From Streptomyces sp. LBL (GTDB taxonomy: Bacteria; Actinomycetota; Actinomycetes; Streptomycetales; Streptomycetaceae), in contig NZ_JARXYX010000005.1 of the NCBI RefSeq assembly GCF_029893585.1, forward strand, positions 124,001-188,000: a DNA stretch of 64,000 nt, written 5' to 3'. The notes under the pieces were generated by a model. The model was not told the origin of the DNA and ran no database searches. It was given only the letters and a program-made list of their open reading frames with translations. Shown here in pieces: positions 41,777-50,251 of this stretch. A program made the translations under genes and the position numbers. Every line of letters begins with the position of its first letter. Position 1 is the first letter of the stretch.

Positions 41777-42346
41777 TTACGGCTTGACCAGGTTCTCCAG
41801 GCGCGCCGACACGAACATGTTCTCCCAGACCCGGTGGTCGGGCGGAAAGCCCATGGCCACCAGGGAGTTGATGAGCATGCCGCACGCCATGAAGGTCGTC
41901 GTCTCGTCCACGTCCGCGCCCAGCAGCAGGTGGACGGTGTCCCACAGTCGCATCCAGCCACCCCGCACGACCTCTCCGAACTCATGGTCGCCGGCCTGCG
42001 TGGCGGCACCTACGGTGACGTGCATCTGCATCTGCATCAGCAGCCGCTCGGGCTGCTCCGCGATGACCGTGGTGTACGTGTTCGCCATGGCACGCAGGGC
42101 CTCTTCGCCCTCCAATCCCTGGGCGGCCTCCTCGAACATGCGGATGGTGTCCTCGATACAGCGCTCCGCCACGGCGAGGAAGATCGCCTGCTTGCCCGGG
42201 AAGAGGCGGAAGAGGTACGGCTGCGAGACGCCGACACGCTTGGCGATCACCTCGGTCGAGGTGCCGTAGTAGCCGCCGCGGGCGAACTCGGTAGTCGCCG
42301 CGCGGATGACGCTCTCGCGCCTCTCTTCTGCGCTCATCCTGACCAT
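41777..42346 (-). CDS. TetR family transcriptional regulator
   Basis: 189 residues. N-terminal helix-turn-helix (ESVIRAATTEFARGGYYGTST, IAKRVGVSQPYLFRLFPGKQAIF), then an all-helical ligand-binding domain. It probably represses itself and the downstream MFS exporter, since near-identical inverted repeats precede both. The inducing ligand is likely an exporter substrate. Confidence 0.93.
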   Translation of the reverse strand: MVRMSAEERRESVIRAATTEFARGGYYGTSTEVIAKRVGVSQPYLFRLFPGKQAIFLAVAERCIEDTIRMFEEAAQGLEGEEALRAMANTYTTVIAEQPERLLMQMQMHVTVGAATQAGDHEFGEVVRGGWMRLWDTVHLLLGADVDETTTFMACGMLINSLVAMGFPPDHRVWENMFVSARLENLVKP

Positions 42347-42352
42347 GCGACT

Positions 42353-42376
42353 AAGTTAGTACTCAATCACTAACTT
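42353..42376 (-). promoter_or_regulatory. TetR operator before the regulator gene
   Basis: AAGTTAGT-N8-ACTAACTT, a perfect 8-bp inverted repeat six bases upstream of the TetR start. Confidence 0.8.
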
Positions 42377-42451
42377 GGTCAAGCCCGGGGGAGCCCTTGC
42401 CGCATCGGGATGCGTTCATGCCGGTCGGGAGTTTCGGGGTTTTTTTGTTAC

Positions 42452-42489
42452 GGGTAAGGGGCGCCCACATGGTGGGGCGCCCCTTACCC
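42452..42489 (-). terminator. Hairpin terminator after hadB
   Basis: GGGTAAGGGGCGCCCAC pairs with 42472-42489 with one bulge around a short loop. It lies 36 bases after the hadB stop and separates it from the TetR gene. Confidence 0.75.
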
Positions 42490-42524
42490 ACGGCGGGGAA
42501 ATCCCGGGAAATCCCACTGAGCTC

Positions 42525-42953
42525 TCAGGCCAGTCGTACGACCGCCCGTGACATCCCCAGCACCTTCTGTCCGGCACTGGTCGCCGTGAGGTCCACGCGG
42601 ACCGTGTGATCGTCGAGCTTGGCCGCGACCTTGGCACTGACCTCGATCAGGGCGCCCTGGCCGTCGTTCGGGACGACGACGGGCCTGGTGAAGCGGACGC
42701 CGTACTCGACGACCGCGCCGGGGTCTTCGGTCCAGTCGGTGACCACGCGGATCGCCTCGGCCATGGTGAACATGCCGTGCGCGATGACGTCCGGCAGCCC
42801 GACCTCCTTGGCGAACTTCTCGTTCCAGTGGATCGGATTGAAGTCCCCGGAGGCGCCCGCGTACCGGACCAGGGTGTCGCGGGTCACGGGGAAGGACTGG
42901 GCGGGCAGTTCGGTGCCGACCTCGACGTCGTCGTAGGCGATCTTCGCCGTCAT
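42525..42953 (-). CDS. MaoC-like hydratase/dehydratase, HadB-like
   Basis: 142 residues, single hot-dog domain. The catalytic dyad of R-specific hydratase 2 enzymes is present: Asp37 and His42 in GDFNPIHWNE. HadB is the catalytic subunit of 3-hydroxyacyl-ACP dehydratase in mycobacterial FAS-II. In Streptomyces, which lack mycolic acids, the substrate is unknown. The ATG at 42953 was chosen on length; it follows the HadA-like gene by 7 bases. Confidence 0.88.
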   Translation of the reverse strand: MTAKIAYDDVEVGTELPAQSFPVTRDTLVRYAGASGDFNPIHWNEKFAKEVGLPDVIAHGMFTMAEAIRVVTDWTEDPGAVVEYGVRFTRPVVVPNDGQGALIEVSAKVAAKLDDHTVRVDLTATSAGQKVLGMSRAVVRLA

Positions 42954-42960
42954 CGAATAC

Positions 42961-43413
42961 TCACGCCCCCTCGGCCGCACGGGCGACCAGCTTGGTCCAG
43001 GCGGTCACGACGTGCTCGCCGACCTCGTCGTGGACCTCGCCGCGGATGTCCAGGATGTCGTTGCCGGCCATGGACTTGATGCCCTCGATGGTCGAGGTGA
43101 CGGTGAGCCGGTCACCGGCGCGCACGGGGCGGACGTAGGAGAACTTCTGGTCGCCATGCACCACGCGGCTGTAGTCCAGGCCCAGCTGCGGGTCCTCGAC
43201 GACCTGTCCGGCGGCCCTGAAGGTGATGGAGAACACGAAGGTCGGCGGGGCGATCACCTCAGGATGGCCGAGCGCCTTGGCGGCCTCCGGGTCCGTGTAC
43301 GCCGGGTTGGCATCCCCGACCGCCTGGGCGAACTCGCGGATCTTCTCCCGGCCCACCTCGTAGGGTGCGGTGGGCGGATAGGTCCGCCCCACGAAGGACT
43401 GGTCGAGCGCCAT
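42961..43413 (-). CDS. MaoC-like non-catalytic partner, HadA-like
   Basis: 150 residues, hot-dog fold (MALDQSFVGRTYPPTAPYEVG). The position of the catalytic His is lost (GDANPAYTD instead of GDxNPIH), so it is probably the structural, acyl-chain-binding half of a HadAB heterodimer. The order rpmG-hadA-hadB upstream of secE/nusG is shared with mycobacteria. It is close behind rpmG. Confidence 0.86.
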   Translation of the reverse strand: MALDQSFVGRTYPPTAPYEVGREKIREFAQAVGDANPAYTDPEAAKALGHPEVIAPPTFVFSITFRAAGQVVEDPQLGLDYSRVVHGDQKFSYVRPVRAGDRLTVTSTIEGIKSMAGNDILDIRGEVHDEVGEHVVTAWTKLVARAAEGA

Positions 43414-43475
43414 GGCCCGGCACCTCCTGATGTCTGCTGCGGTTGACCGGCCGGTAACCAGGACCCGAACGACGC

Positions 43476-43506
43476 GAGGCCGCCCCCAAACTGCGGGGGC
43501 GGCCTC
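43476..43506 (-). terminator. rpmG terminator
   Basis: GAGGCCGCCCCC (43476-43487) pairs perfectly with GGGGGCGGCCTC (43495-43506), 15 bases after the rpmG stop. Confidence 0.87.
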
Positions 43507-43521
43507 GTGTACGAGCCTGTT

Positions 43522-43686
43522 TCAGCGCGTTTCGCGGTGCGCAGTGTGCGCGTTGCAACGCGGGCAATGCTTCTTCATCTCCAGTCGGTCCGGGTTGTTA
43601 CGCCGGTTCTTCTTGGTGATGTAGTTCCGCTCCTTGCACTCCACGCAGGCCAGCGTGATCTTTGGGCGGACGTCGGTGGCAGCCAC
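43522..43686 (-). CDS. rpmG: 50S ribosomal protein L33, zinc-binding form
   Basis: 54 residues from the GTG at 43684-43686, with AAGGAG upstream. Four cysteines in CVEC and CPRC mark the zinc-containing (C+) type. Streptomycetes also carry a zinc-free paralogue used under zinc limitation; this is the housekeeping copy. Downstream of two tRNA genes. Confidence 0.96.
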   Translation of the reverse strand: MAATDVRPKITLACVECKERNYITKKNRRNNPDRLEMKKHCPRCNAHTAHRETR

Positions 43687-43774
43687 GTGAGTGCTCCTTG
43701 ACGGGCGGGTAGGACTATTGACACATAGAAGAGTAGCCGATCGAAGGACCGACCCCACAATCGGCTACTGTCAG

Positions 43775-43847
43775 TAGCGGTGACCGGACTTGAACCGGTG
43801 ACACAGCGATTATGAGCCGCTTGCTCTACCGACTGAGCTACACCGCT
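43775..43847 (-). tRNA. tRNA-Met (CAT anticodon)
   Basis: 73 bases. Acceptor AGCGGTG/CACCGCT with a paired first base (so not an initiator), D arm GCTCAGTCGGTAGAGC, anticodon loop CTCATAA, T arm CCGG-TTCAAGT-CCGG. A lysidine-modified Ile tRNA with CAT is the alternative but less likely. Confidence 0.93.
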
Positions 43848-43892
43848 GAGATGCGATCAGCCCCGCCTGTCGGCGAGAACCTTTCACACCAG

Positions 43893-43965
43893 AGCCCCAA
43901 TACGGAATCGAACCGTAGACCTTCTCCTTACCATGGAGACGCTCTGCCGACTGAGCTATTGGGGC
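43893..43965 (-). tRNA. tRNA-Thr (GGT anticodon)
   Basis: 73 bases. Acceptor GCCCCAA/TTGGGGC, anticodon arm TCTCC-ATGGTAA-GGAGA with anticodon GGT, T arm with GGTTCGATTCC. First of the tRNA-Thr/tRNA-Met/rpmG run. Confidence 0.96.
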
Positions 43966-44266
43966 GAGCGATGAAGACATTACACGCTCGGCCGCCGTTC
44001 ACCCAAATCCGTTTCGCGGGTCCTGGCACGGCCTGTTCCGCGCTCCATTCCGCGCTCCTCCCAGGAGCCCCGCAGGTCCCTCCGCATGGCGGACCACACC
44101 GATACGACTATTGCGCTCCTCCCCGTTGTGACCTTGTCCTCACCCTAGGCTCGAGTCACTCTGTGTGATCTTGCGTCCTCTTGTGCGGTCCCCGAGCCGC
44201 GCGGTCTCCGAGTTCGCACGGCCCCCGAGTTCGCGCGGTCCCCGATCCCCGAGCCCTTGGAGCGTG

Positions 44267-45562
44267 ATGCCCGACAACCAGCCGCAGCCGCCCCACTCGT
44301 CGTCAGGTTCCTCCGGCTCCGGCTCCGCATCCGATCCCTCCCCCACCGATGGGGCCGCTCTCCTGCTGTGCGGGGCGCGTCTCGCCGACGGCCGGACCGT
44401 CGACGTACGGCTGGTCGGCGGGCGCATCGAGGCGGTCGGTACGGCCGGGAGTCTCGCGGCGGTCGGCACGCGCGCGTGCGGCCCGCGGGTGGACCTCGGC
44501 GGCTATCTGCTCCTGCCTGCCCCTGCCGAGCCGCATGCCCACGGCGACACCGCGCTGTCGGCCGACGGCGAGGGACCGGTCTCGTACGACGCCCACGACG
44601 TCCAGCGCCGGGCCACGGAGGCCGCTCTGCTGCAACTCGGGCACGGGGCCACGGCGGTGCGGGCTCATGTGCGCGTGGGGGATGTGCAGGGGCTCGGCGC
44701 GCTGGCCGCCGTTCTGCAGGCCCGCCGCTCGCTGCGCGGACTGACCGAGCTGACGACGGTGGCGATGCCGAGGATGCTGACCGGGGTGGCCGGGGCCGAG
44801 GGCCTGGCGATGCTGCGGGACGCGCTGAAGATGGGCGCCTCTGTGGTGGGCGGCTGTCCGGACCTGGACCCTGATCCGACGGGCTATGTGGAGGCGGTCC
44901 TGGAAGTGGCCTCCGAGCAAGGCTGCCCGGTCGATCTGCACACCGACGCCACCGATCCCGCGCGGCTCGCCCGACTCGCAGCGATGGCCGGCGGGTTGCG
45001 TCCCGGCGTGACACTCACGCCGTGCGGCGGCCTGGCGCGGCTGCCCACCGAGGTGGCCGGTCGGACCGCCGACCAACTCGCGGCGGCCGGTGTGGCGGTG
45101 GTGTGCGTGCCCCAGGGCGGCTGCGGGGGCGTGGAGTGGCGGGGCACGGCTCCGGTACGGCTGCTGCGCGCAGCCGGGGTGCGGGTGGCCGCCGGAAGTG
45201 GCGCCCTGAGGGACGTGTCGAATCCCGTGGGGCGTGGCGATCCCGTGGAGGCCGCCTACCTGCTGGCCTCCCGCCACGGCCTGCGGCCCGAGGACGCGTA
45301 CGAGGCGGTGAGCGCGTCCGCGCGGGCGGTGCTGGGCCTGGCGGAGGTGCGGGTGGAGGCGGGCTTCCCCGCCGAGCTGCTGGCGGTGCGGGGCGATCGG
45401 CTGGCCGGGGTGTTGTCGCTGGCGTACAGCCGGATCGTGATCCATCGGGGGCGCGTGGTGGCTCGGACGAGTGCGGTGCGGGAGTACTACAACTCGGCTG
45501 CGGCGACGGAGTTGGGGCTGCCGAGGCAGGGGCGGGGGCGGGGGCGGGGGGAGGTGACGTAG
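44267..45562 (+). CDS. Amidohydrolase family protein (cytosine deaminase-like)
   Basis: 431 residues. Amidohydrolase fold: small N-terminal beta domain (LLCGARLADGRTVDVRLVGGRIEAVG), metal motif EPHAHGD, later HTDATD, and the C-terminal RDVSNPVGRGDPVEAAYLL. The Asp that normally binds metal in GSD is Gly here (AAGSGALRD). The deaminase or hydrolase activity is therefore uncertain. The ATG at 44267 has TTGGAGCG upstream; the 301-base gap 43966-44266 shows only degenerate repeats. Confidence 0.82.
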   Translation: MPDNQPQPPHSSSGSSGSGSASDPSPTDGAALLLCGARLADGRTVDVRLVGGRIEAVGTAGSLAAVGTRACGPRVDLGGYLLLPAPAEPHAHGDTALSADGEGPVSYDAHDVQRRATEAALLQLGHGATAVRAHVRVGDVQGLGALAAVLQARRSLRGLTELTTVAMPRMLTGVAGAEGLAMLRDALKMGASVVGGCPDLDPDPTGYVEAVLEVASEQGCPVDLHTDATDPARLARLAAMAGGLRPGVTLTPCGGLARLPTEVAGRTADQLAAAGVAVVCVPQGGCGGVEWRGTAPVRLLRAAGVRVAAGSGALRDVSNPVGRGDPVEAAYLLASRHGLRPEDAYEAVSASARAVLGLAEVRVEAGFPAELLAVRGDRLAGVLSLAYSRIVIHRGRVVARTSAVREYYNSAAATELGLPRQGRGRGRGEVT

Positions 45563-45844
45563 GGCGGGGAGAGTGGGGCGGTACGCCGGAACGTGCGCCC
45601 CTTTAGGTGTGCTCTTGGAGTGTGCGCCTGGCGCTCTCTTGCCGCGCCGATCACGCGCTCTATGCGCCTCTCGCGCCCCCTCGGGATCGCGCGCTCGGCG
45701 CCGGCGCGGAAGAGCAGGTGCGGAAGAACTGTGCGTTCGGCGTGGGTAACCCGTGTGTGACCCACGCCTGCCTCGGGTGCGCGTCCGTGAGGCGTGGCCG
45801 GAGTCGTGCGGCGGATGCGGCCGTGCGGGCGTACGGTCGGAAAC

Positions 45845-46501
45845 ATGCGCATTGTCATCGCTGGTGGTCATGGTCAGATCGCGCTGCGGCTGGAGCGGTT
45901 GCTCGCCGCGCGCGGGGACGAGGTCGCGGGGGTCGTCCGCCGTGCCGAACAGGGCGACGACCTGCGGCAGGTCGGGGCCGAACCGGTGCTGCTGGACCTG
46001 GAGTCGGCCTCGGTCGAGGAGGTCGCGGAGCGGCTGCGGGGGGCGGACGCCGTGGTCTTCGCGGCGGGCGCCGGCCCGGGCAGCGGAGTGACGCGCAAGG
46101 ACACCGTGGACCGGGGCGCGGCGGTCTTGTTCGCGGACGCGGCGGTCCGGGCGGGCGTGCGGCGCCATGTGGTCGTGTCGTCCATGGGCGCGGATGCGGC
46201 GCGCGAAGGCGATGAGGTCTTCGACGTGTATCTACGGGCCAAGGGCGAGGCCGACACGTATGTGCGCGGTCTGGTCGGACTGGACTGGACGATCCTGCGC
46301 CCGGGTTCACTGACCAACGACGCCGGCACCGGTCTCGTACGGCTGGAGGCGCACACGGGCCCTGGCGCGATCCCGCGCGACGACGTGGCCGCCGTACTGG
46401 CGGAGTTGCTGGACACGCCCGCGACGGCCGGTCTGGTCCTGGAGCTGGTCGGCGGATCGACCCCGGTGTCGGTGGCGGTCAAGTCGGTGGCCGGGAACTG
46501 A
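45845..46501 (+). CDS. NAD(P)-binding SDR-like protein
   Basis: 218 residues, atypical short-chain dehydrogenase/NAD(P)H-binding family. Rossmann motif IVIAGGHGQIALRL, Asp at the beta2 end (LLDLES), VVFAAGAGPGSG, HVVVSSMGAD and LDWTILRPGSLTND. The classical YxxxK pair is absent, so it may act as a NmrA-like sensor or epimerase. The region 45563-45844 before it has no gene. Confidence 0.87.
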   Translation: MRIVIAGGHGQIALRLERLLAARGDEVAGVVRRAEQGDDLRQVGAEPVLLDLESASVEEVAERLRGADAVVFAAGAGPGSGVTRKDTVDRGAAVLFADAAVRAGVRRHVVVSSMGADAAREGDEVFDVYLRAKGEADTYVRGLVGLDWTILRPGSLTNDAGTGLVRLEAHTGPGAIPRDDVAAVLAELLDTPATAGLVLELVGGSTPVSVAVKSVAGN

Positions 46502-46958
46502 GGTCGGCCACCGAGGGGGTACCGGCGGCGCGGGAGGCGCTGCTGCGGCGGATGTACGAGGTCTTCTCGACCGACGAGCGGGACGCGTTCGTCCCGCACC
46601 GCCTGGCACCGGGTGCGGACTGGCCGAACGTGCTGGAGGGGGTCCGGCTGCACGGCCGTGCCGCGGCGTCGCGCCTACTGGGCGCGGCGGTTCGCGGTCG
46701 GCTGTCCCCTCGCATGACTGGAAGGGCTACAGCTCGACGAGGACGGCGAGGCGGTCGTGGCGGCAGTGGCGGGGTGGTGGTGGCGACGACGGTGAACGTA
46801 CGACAGGGCATGCGGGTCGGGGACGGGGAGCACGGGGGGCGGGACGGTCGAGCATGCATACCGGTTCGGTGAGGACGGGGGGCTGGTGGACGTGGACGGA
46901 TGTGCGAGCCCGGCCCCAGAATTCGTGGACCCGCCCGTCGTCCGCCCGTGAATTCAGC
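46502..46958. other. Gap without a supported gene, possible degraded ORF
   Basis: The plus-strand start of this gap encodes a plausible short segment (LLRRMYEVFSTDERDAFVPHRLAPG) but then loses coding character into Arg/Gly-rich residues. It might be a decayed gene after the SDR-like protein. No regulatory site recognised. Confidence 0.4.
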
Positions 46959-47171
46959 CTAGAACAGCGGAAGTTGGCCGGGAAACTCGGGGATCGCGTA
47001 CCCGTCCAGCGTGGGCTGAGCCGCCCCGAGGTCTGCCGGCCGCCGGGAGCCGTGACAGGAGACGAGTTCGCCGCTGTCGCGTGCGCCGGGCGGGTCGTGC
47101 CGGGCGAAACGTCCGGCGACGACGGCGATCTCGCGACGGCATTCGGGGCAGTGTCTGCGACGCGTGGACAT
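46959..47171 (-). CDS. Small conserved protein with CPEC motif
   Basis: 70 residues starting MSTRRRHCPECRREIAVVAGRFARHDPP and ending GYAIPEFPGQLPLF. Two cysteines in CPEC and one in SCHGS could bind zinc. I know of similar small Streptomyces proteins but no function. The ATG at 47171 precedes a 20-bp tandem array. Confidence 0.65.
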   Translation of the reverse strand: MSTRRRHCPECRREIAVVAGRFARHDPPGARDSGELVSCHGSRRPADLGAAQPTLDGYAIPEFPGQLPLF

Positions 47172-47230
47172 GGGGTCAGTGTGCCCCGCCCTGCGCGCGA
47201 ATCCCTCGCGCACGTTTCGGCGCCGTCGGC

Positions 47231-47329
47231 ACGCGGTCGGTGTGGCCGGCGCACGGTCGGTGCGGCCGGCGCACGGTCGGTGCGGCCGGCGCACGGTCGG
47301 TGTGGTCGGCGCACGGTCGGTGTGGTCGG
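47231..47329. repeat. 20-bp tandem repeat, five copies
   Basis: Unit close to GCACGGTCGGTGYGGYCGGC, five head-to-tail copies with few changes, in the intergenic space 47172-47474 between the small CPEC gene and the MFS fusion gene. Open frames through it encode only repeats. Confidence 0.9.
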
Positions 47330-47406
47330 AACGCGTGCGGTCCTCACGCGTTCCCCGTCGCCTCCGTCCCTTCACCGGGTGCTCACAGAACCCGACCATA
47401 CTTGCT

Positions 47407-47426
47407 TAAGTCAATCAACCGACTTA
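47407..47426 (+). promoter_or_regulatory. Operator-like inverted repeat before the MFS fusion gene
   Basis: TAAGTC-N8-GACTTA, perfect 6-bp arms in an AT-richer patch, about 50 bases before the transporter ATG. The spacing is like the TetR sites at 41711 and 42353 but the sequence differs. No regulator gene is adjacent. Confidence 0.6.
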
Positions 47427-47474
47427 GCTTTGGTGGGTCGTGCTGCACCTGACGCCCACACGGAGGCTCGGCCC

Positions 47475-49982
47475 ATGTCCCATCCCCATCCCCGACCCGC
47501 CGACGACAGCGGCCCCGCCGCTCCGCGGGCCAATGTCATCGTGGCGGTGCTGGCCTTCGGCGGGATCGTCGTCTCGCTGATGCAGACCCTGGTCATCCCG
47601 ATCGTCCCGGAGCTCCCCCGGCTCCTGAACGCCCCGGCATCGGACGCGGCCTGGGCGGTCACCGCCACGCTGCTCGCCGCCGCCGTCGCCGTCCCGATGA
47701 TGGGGCGGCTCGGCGACATGTACGGCAAGCGCCGCATGCTCCTGTTCAGCCTGGTGCTGCTGGTGGCCGGCTCGATCACAGCCGCCCTCAGCGACTCCCT
47801 GACCCCGATGATCGTCGGCCGGGTGCTGCAGGGCACGGCGGGCGGCGTGATCCCGCTCGGCATCAGCATCATGCGGGACGAACTTCCCGCCGAACGACTC
47901 GGTTCCGCCACCGCCATGATGAGTGCCTCGCTCGGTGTCGGCGGTGCCCTCGGACTGCCCGCCTCCGCGCTGATCGCCGACAACTTCGACTGGCACGTAC
48001 TGTTCTGGAGTTCGGGCGCGCTCGGCGCCGTAGCCCTCCTGCTGGTCCTCCTCCTCGTGCCCGAGTCGAAGGTGCGCACCGGCGGCCGCTTCGACCTGGT
48101 CGGGGGCATCGGCATGGCAGCCGGCCTGGTCTGCCTGCTGCTGGCCATCTCCAAGGGCGGCGACTGGGGCTGGGGCAGCGGCACGATCCTGGGTCTGTTC
48201 GCGGCGGCCGTCGTGGTGCTGCTGGTCTGGGGCTGGTGGGAACTGCGCAGCGACCAGCCGCTGGTCGACCTGCGCACCACCGCCCGACGCCAGGTGCTCT
48301 TCACCGATCTCGCTTCGATCGCGCTCGGCTTCGGCATGTTCGCGATGTCCCTGGTGCTTCCGCAGCTCCTGCAGTTGCCTGAGGCGACCGGCTACGGTCT
48401 CGGCAAGTCGCTGCTCACCGCCGGTCTGGTCATGGCACCGTCCGGCCTGGTGATGATGGCCACCGCCCCCATCTCGGCCGCCCTGTCGAAGGCCAGGGGC
48501 CCGAAGGTGAGCCTCATGGTCGGCGCGCTGATCGTGGCCACGGGCTACGGTCTGAACATCCTGCTGATGGACGAGCTCTGGCAGTTCGTCCTGGTCTCCT
48601 GCGTCATCGGTACCGGTATCGGCTTCACCTACGGCGCGATGCCCGCCCTCATCATGGACGCCGTGCCGGCATCCCAGACGGGCGCCGCGAACAGCCTCAA
48701 CACCTTGATGCGGTCCATCGGTACGTCGGTGGCCAGCGCCGTCGCCGGCGTCATCCTGGCGCAGATGACCACCAACCTCGGCTCGGTCGCCCTCCCCTCG
48801 GAGAACGGCTTCAAGACCGTCCTGGCCATCGGCGGCGGCGCGGCCCTGCTGGCCTTCGCCCTGGCTGCGTTCATCCCGAAGGCGCGACGGGCGGAGGAGT
48901 CGGGCGCCGAGGAGTCGGCCGCCGAGGCTGTGCCGCCGGGGGCGGAGCCTTCGGGGGCTGGGGGCGGAGTGGATGCGGCCGGTCGTACGGCGGCGAGTTC
49001 GCAGGTGACCGGTGCTGGGGCCGGGGCTGTGACCGGGGCCGGGGCTGGGGCTGGGGCCGGGGCTGGGGCTGGGGCCGGGGCGACGACGGGTGCACAGATC
49101 CTCGGTACGGCCGCGGGCGCGACCGGGGCCTCGGTGGAGCCCGCGCCGCCGCAGGCGGTCGCCCTGGCGCCCTGCGCGACGACCGGCGAGGGCACCGGGG
49201 TGAGTGACTCCGCCGTCGGCGGCACCCCCGTGACCGGGCATGTCCTCGGGGCGGAACGGGTTCCCGTCGCGGAGGCCGCGGTCACGCTGATCTCGCTCGG
49301 CGGGAAGCAACTGGACCGGTCTTCCTCGCACGGCGACGGGTCGTACGGCGTGGACGCGCCCAGTGCCGGTTCGTACGTCCTGATCGCCGCCGCCGACGGC
49401 TACCAGCCGCATGCCTCGACCATCGTGGTGGCCGGTGACGCGCCGGTCGCGTACGACATCCTGCTGAGCGGTACCAGCGGTCTGACCGGTGTGGTGGTGA
49501 CCGCGGACAGCGGGGCGCCGGTCGCGGAGGCAGTGGTGATCGTGACGGACGTCCGCGGGGAGGTCCTGGCCGGCGGACGCACCGACGCTCTGGGCGAGTT
49601 CACGATCAGAGACCTGGTGCCGGGGACAGTGACGCTGGCGGTCAACTCCTCCAAGCACCGCCCGATGGCCCTGCCCGTGGAGATCGGCGGTACCGGCACC
49701 ACACGGGTGCAGATCGATCTGCATCCCGGAGCCCAGGCGCGGGGAACGGTACGGGGGACGGGCACCCCGCTGGGCGACGCCCTGGTGACCCTGGTGGACG
49801 CCGCGGGCAACGTGATCGCCACGACCACGACCGCCCCGGACGGCACGTACGCCTTCACCGACCTGGACACCGGCACGTACACGATCATCGCCACGGGCTA
49901 CCCTCCCCGCGCGGCCACGGTGACCGTGACGGGCTCCGGCACCGACGACCACGACATCGAACTGACCCACACACCGGGGTAG
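47475..49982 (+). CDS. MFS transporter fused to three beta-sandwich (carboxypeptidase regulatory-like) repeats
   Basis: 835 residues. Residues 1 to ~465 form a 14-helix DHA2-type transporter (IVVSLMQTLVIPIVPEL; GRLGDMYGKRRML). Residues ~470-580 are an Ala/Gly-rich linker with GAGAGAGAG runs. Three CarbopepD_reg/Cna-B-like beta-sandwich repeats follow, each with a PVAEAxVxxx start and a DGxYxxxxxxxGxYxxxA-type strand (about 581-665, 666-753, 754-835). The ATG at 47475 has CGGAGG upstream. The repeats may lie outside the cell and bind the wall or a substrate. The exported compound is unknown. Confidence 0.88.
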   Translation: MSHPHPRPADDSGPAAPRANVIVAVLAFGGIVVSLMQTLVIPIVPELPRLLNAPASDAAWAVTATLLAAAVAVPMMGRLGDMYGKRRMLLFSLVLLVAGSITAALSDSLTPMIVGRVLQGTAGGVIPLGISIMRDELPAERLGSATAMMSASLGVGGALGLPASALIADNFDWHVLFWSSGALGAVALLLVLLLVPESKVRTGGRFDLVGGIGMAAGLVCLLLAISKGGDWGWGSGTILGLFAAAVVVLLVWGWWELRSDQPLVDLRTTARRQVLFTDLASIALGFGMFAMSLVLPQLLQLPEATGYGLGKSLLTAGLVMAPSGLVMMATAPISAALSKARGPKVSLMVGALIVATGYGLNILLMDELWQFVLVSCVIGTGIGFTYGAMPALIMDAVPASQTGAANSLNTLMRSIGTSVASAVAGVILAQMTTNLGSVALPSENGFKTVLAIGGGAALLAFALAAFIPKARRAEESGAEESAAEAVPPGAEPSGAGGGVDAAGRTAASSQVTGAGAGAVTGAGAGAGAGAGAGAGATTGAQILGTAAGATGASVEPAPPQAVALAPCATTGEGTGVSDSAVGGTPVTGHVLGAERVPVAEAAVTLISLGGKQLDRSSSHGDGSYGVDAPSAGSYVLIAAADGYQPHASTIVVAGDAPVAYDILLSGTSGLTGVVVTADSGAPVAEAVVIVTDVRGEVLAGGRTDALGEFTIRDLVPGTVTLAVNSSKHRPMALPVEIGGTGTTRVQIDLHPGAQARGTVRGTGTPLGDALVTLVDAAGNVIATTTTAPDGTYAFTDLDTGTYTIIATGYPPRAATVTVTGSGTDDHDIELTHTPG

Positions 49983-50115
49983 TTCCCGAAGCCCCACCTC
50001 AACCCGGCCCTGACCGGCCCCTTGAGCGGAGGGAGCCGGTCTGCGCCGACAGAGGATCCTCCGATGCCCGCAGATGGCTACAGGCGACTCCTGGCAACTG
50101 CAGGTCACCGCATAC

Positions 50116-50165
50116 GAACAAGACCCTCTTTCTCTACGTTTCCGTAGAGAAAGAGGGTCTTGTTC
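50116..50165 (-). terminator. tRNA-Tyr terminator, 23-bp perfect stem
   Basis: A 23-base arm (50116-50138) pairs perfectly with 50143-50165 around a TTTC loop. It ends 4 bases from the tRNA 3' end and also separates it from the convergent MFS fusion gene. Confidence 0.93.
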
Positions 50166-50169
50166 AGCG

Positions 50170-50251
50170 TGGCGGCGCCAGGGTTCGAACCTGGGTAGGC
50201 TGAGCCGGCAGATTTACAGTCTGCTCCCTTTGGCCGCTCGGGCACACCGCC
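50170..50251 (-). tRNA. tRNA-Tyr (GTA anticodon)
   Basis: 82 bases with a long variable arm, as expected for bacterial tRNA-Tyr. Acceptor GGCGGTG/CGCCGCC, anticodon arm GCAGA-CTGTAAA-TCTGC (anticodon GTA), T arm CCAGG-TTCGAAC-CCTGG. Confidence 0.97.

Noticed and set aside
46552..46872. Plus-strand ORF of 106 codons after the SDR-like gene
   Set aside because: Only its first ~25 residues look natural; the rest is Arg/Gly-rich. At most it is a remnant, so it is noted in the gap entry rather than called a gene.
47231..47329. Possible CRISPR array
   Set aside because: The 20-bp units are directly adjacent with no unique spacers. None of the tandem arrays in the window has repeat-spacer structure and no cas genes are present.
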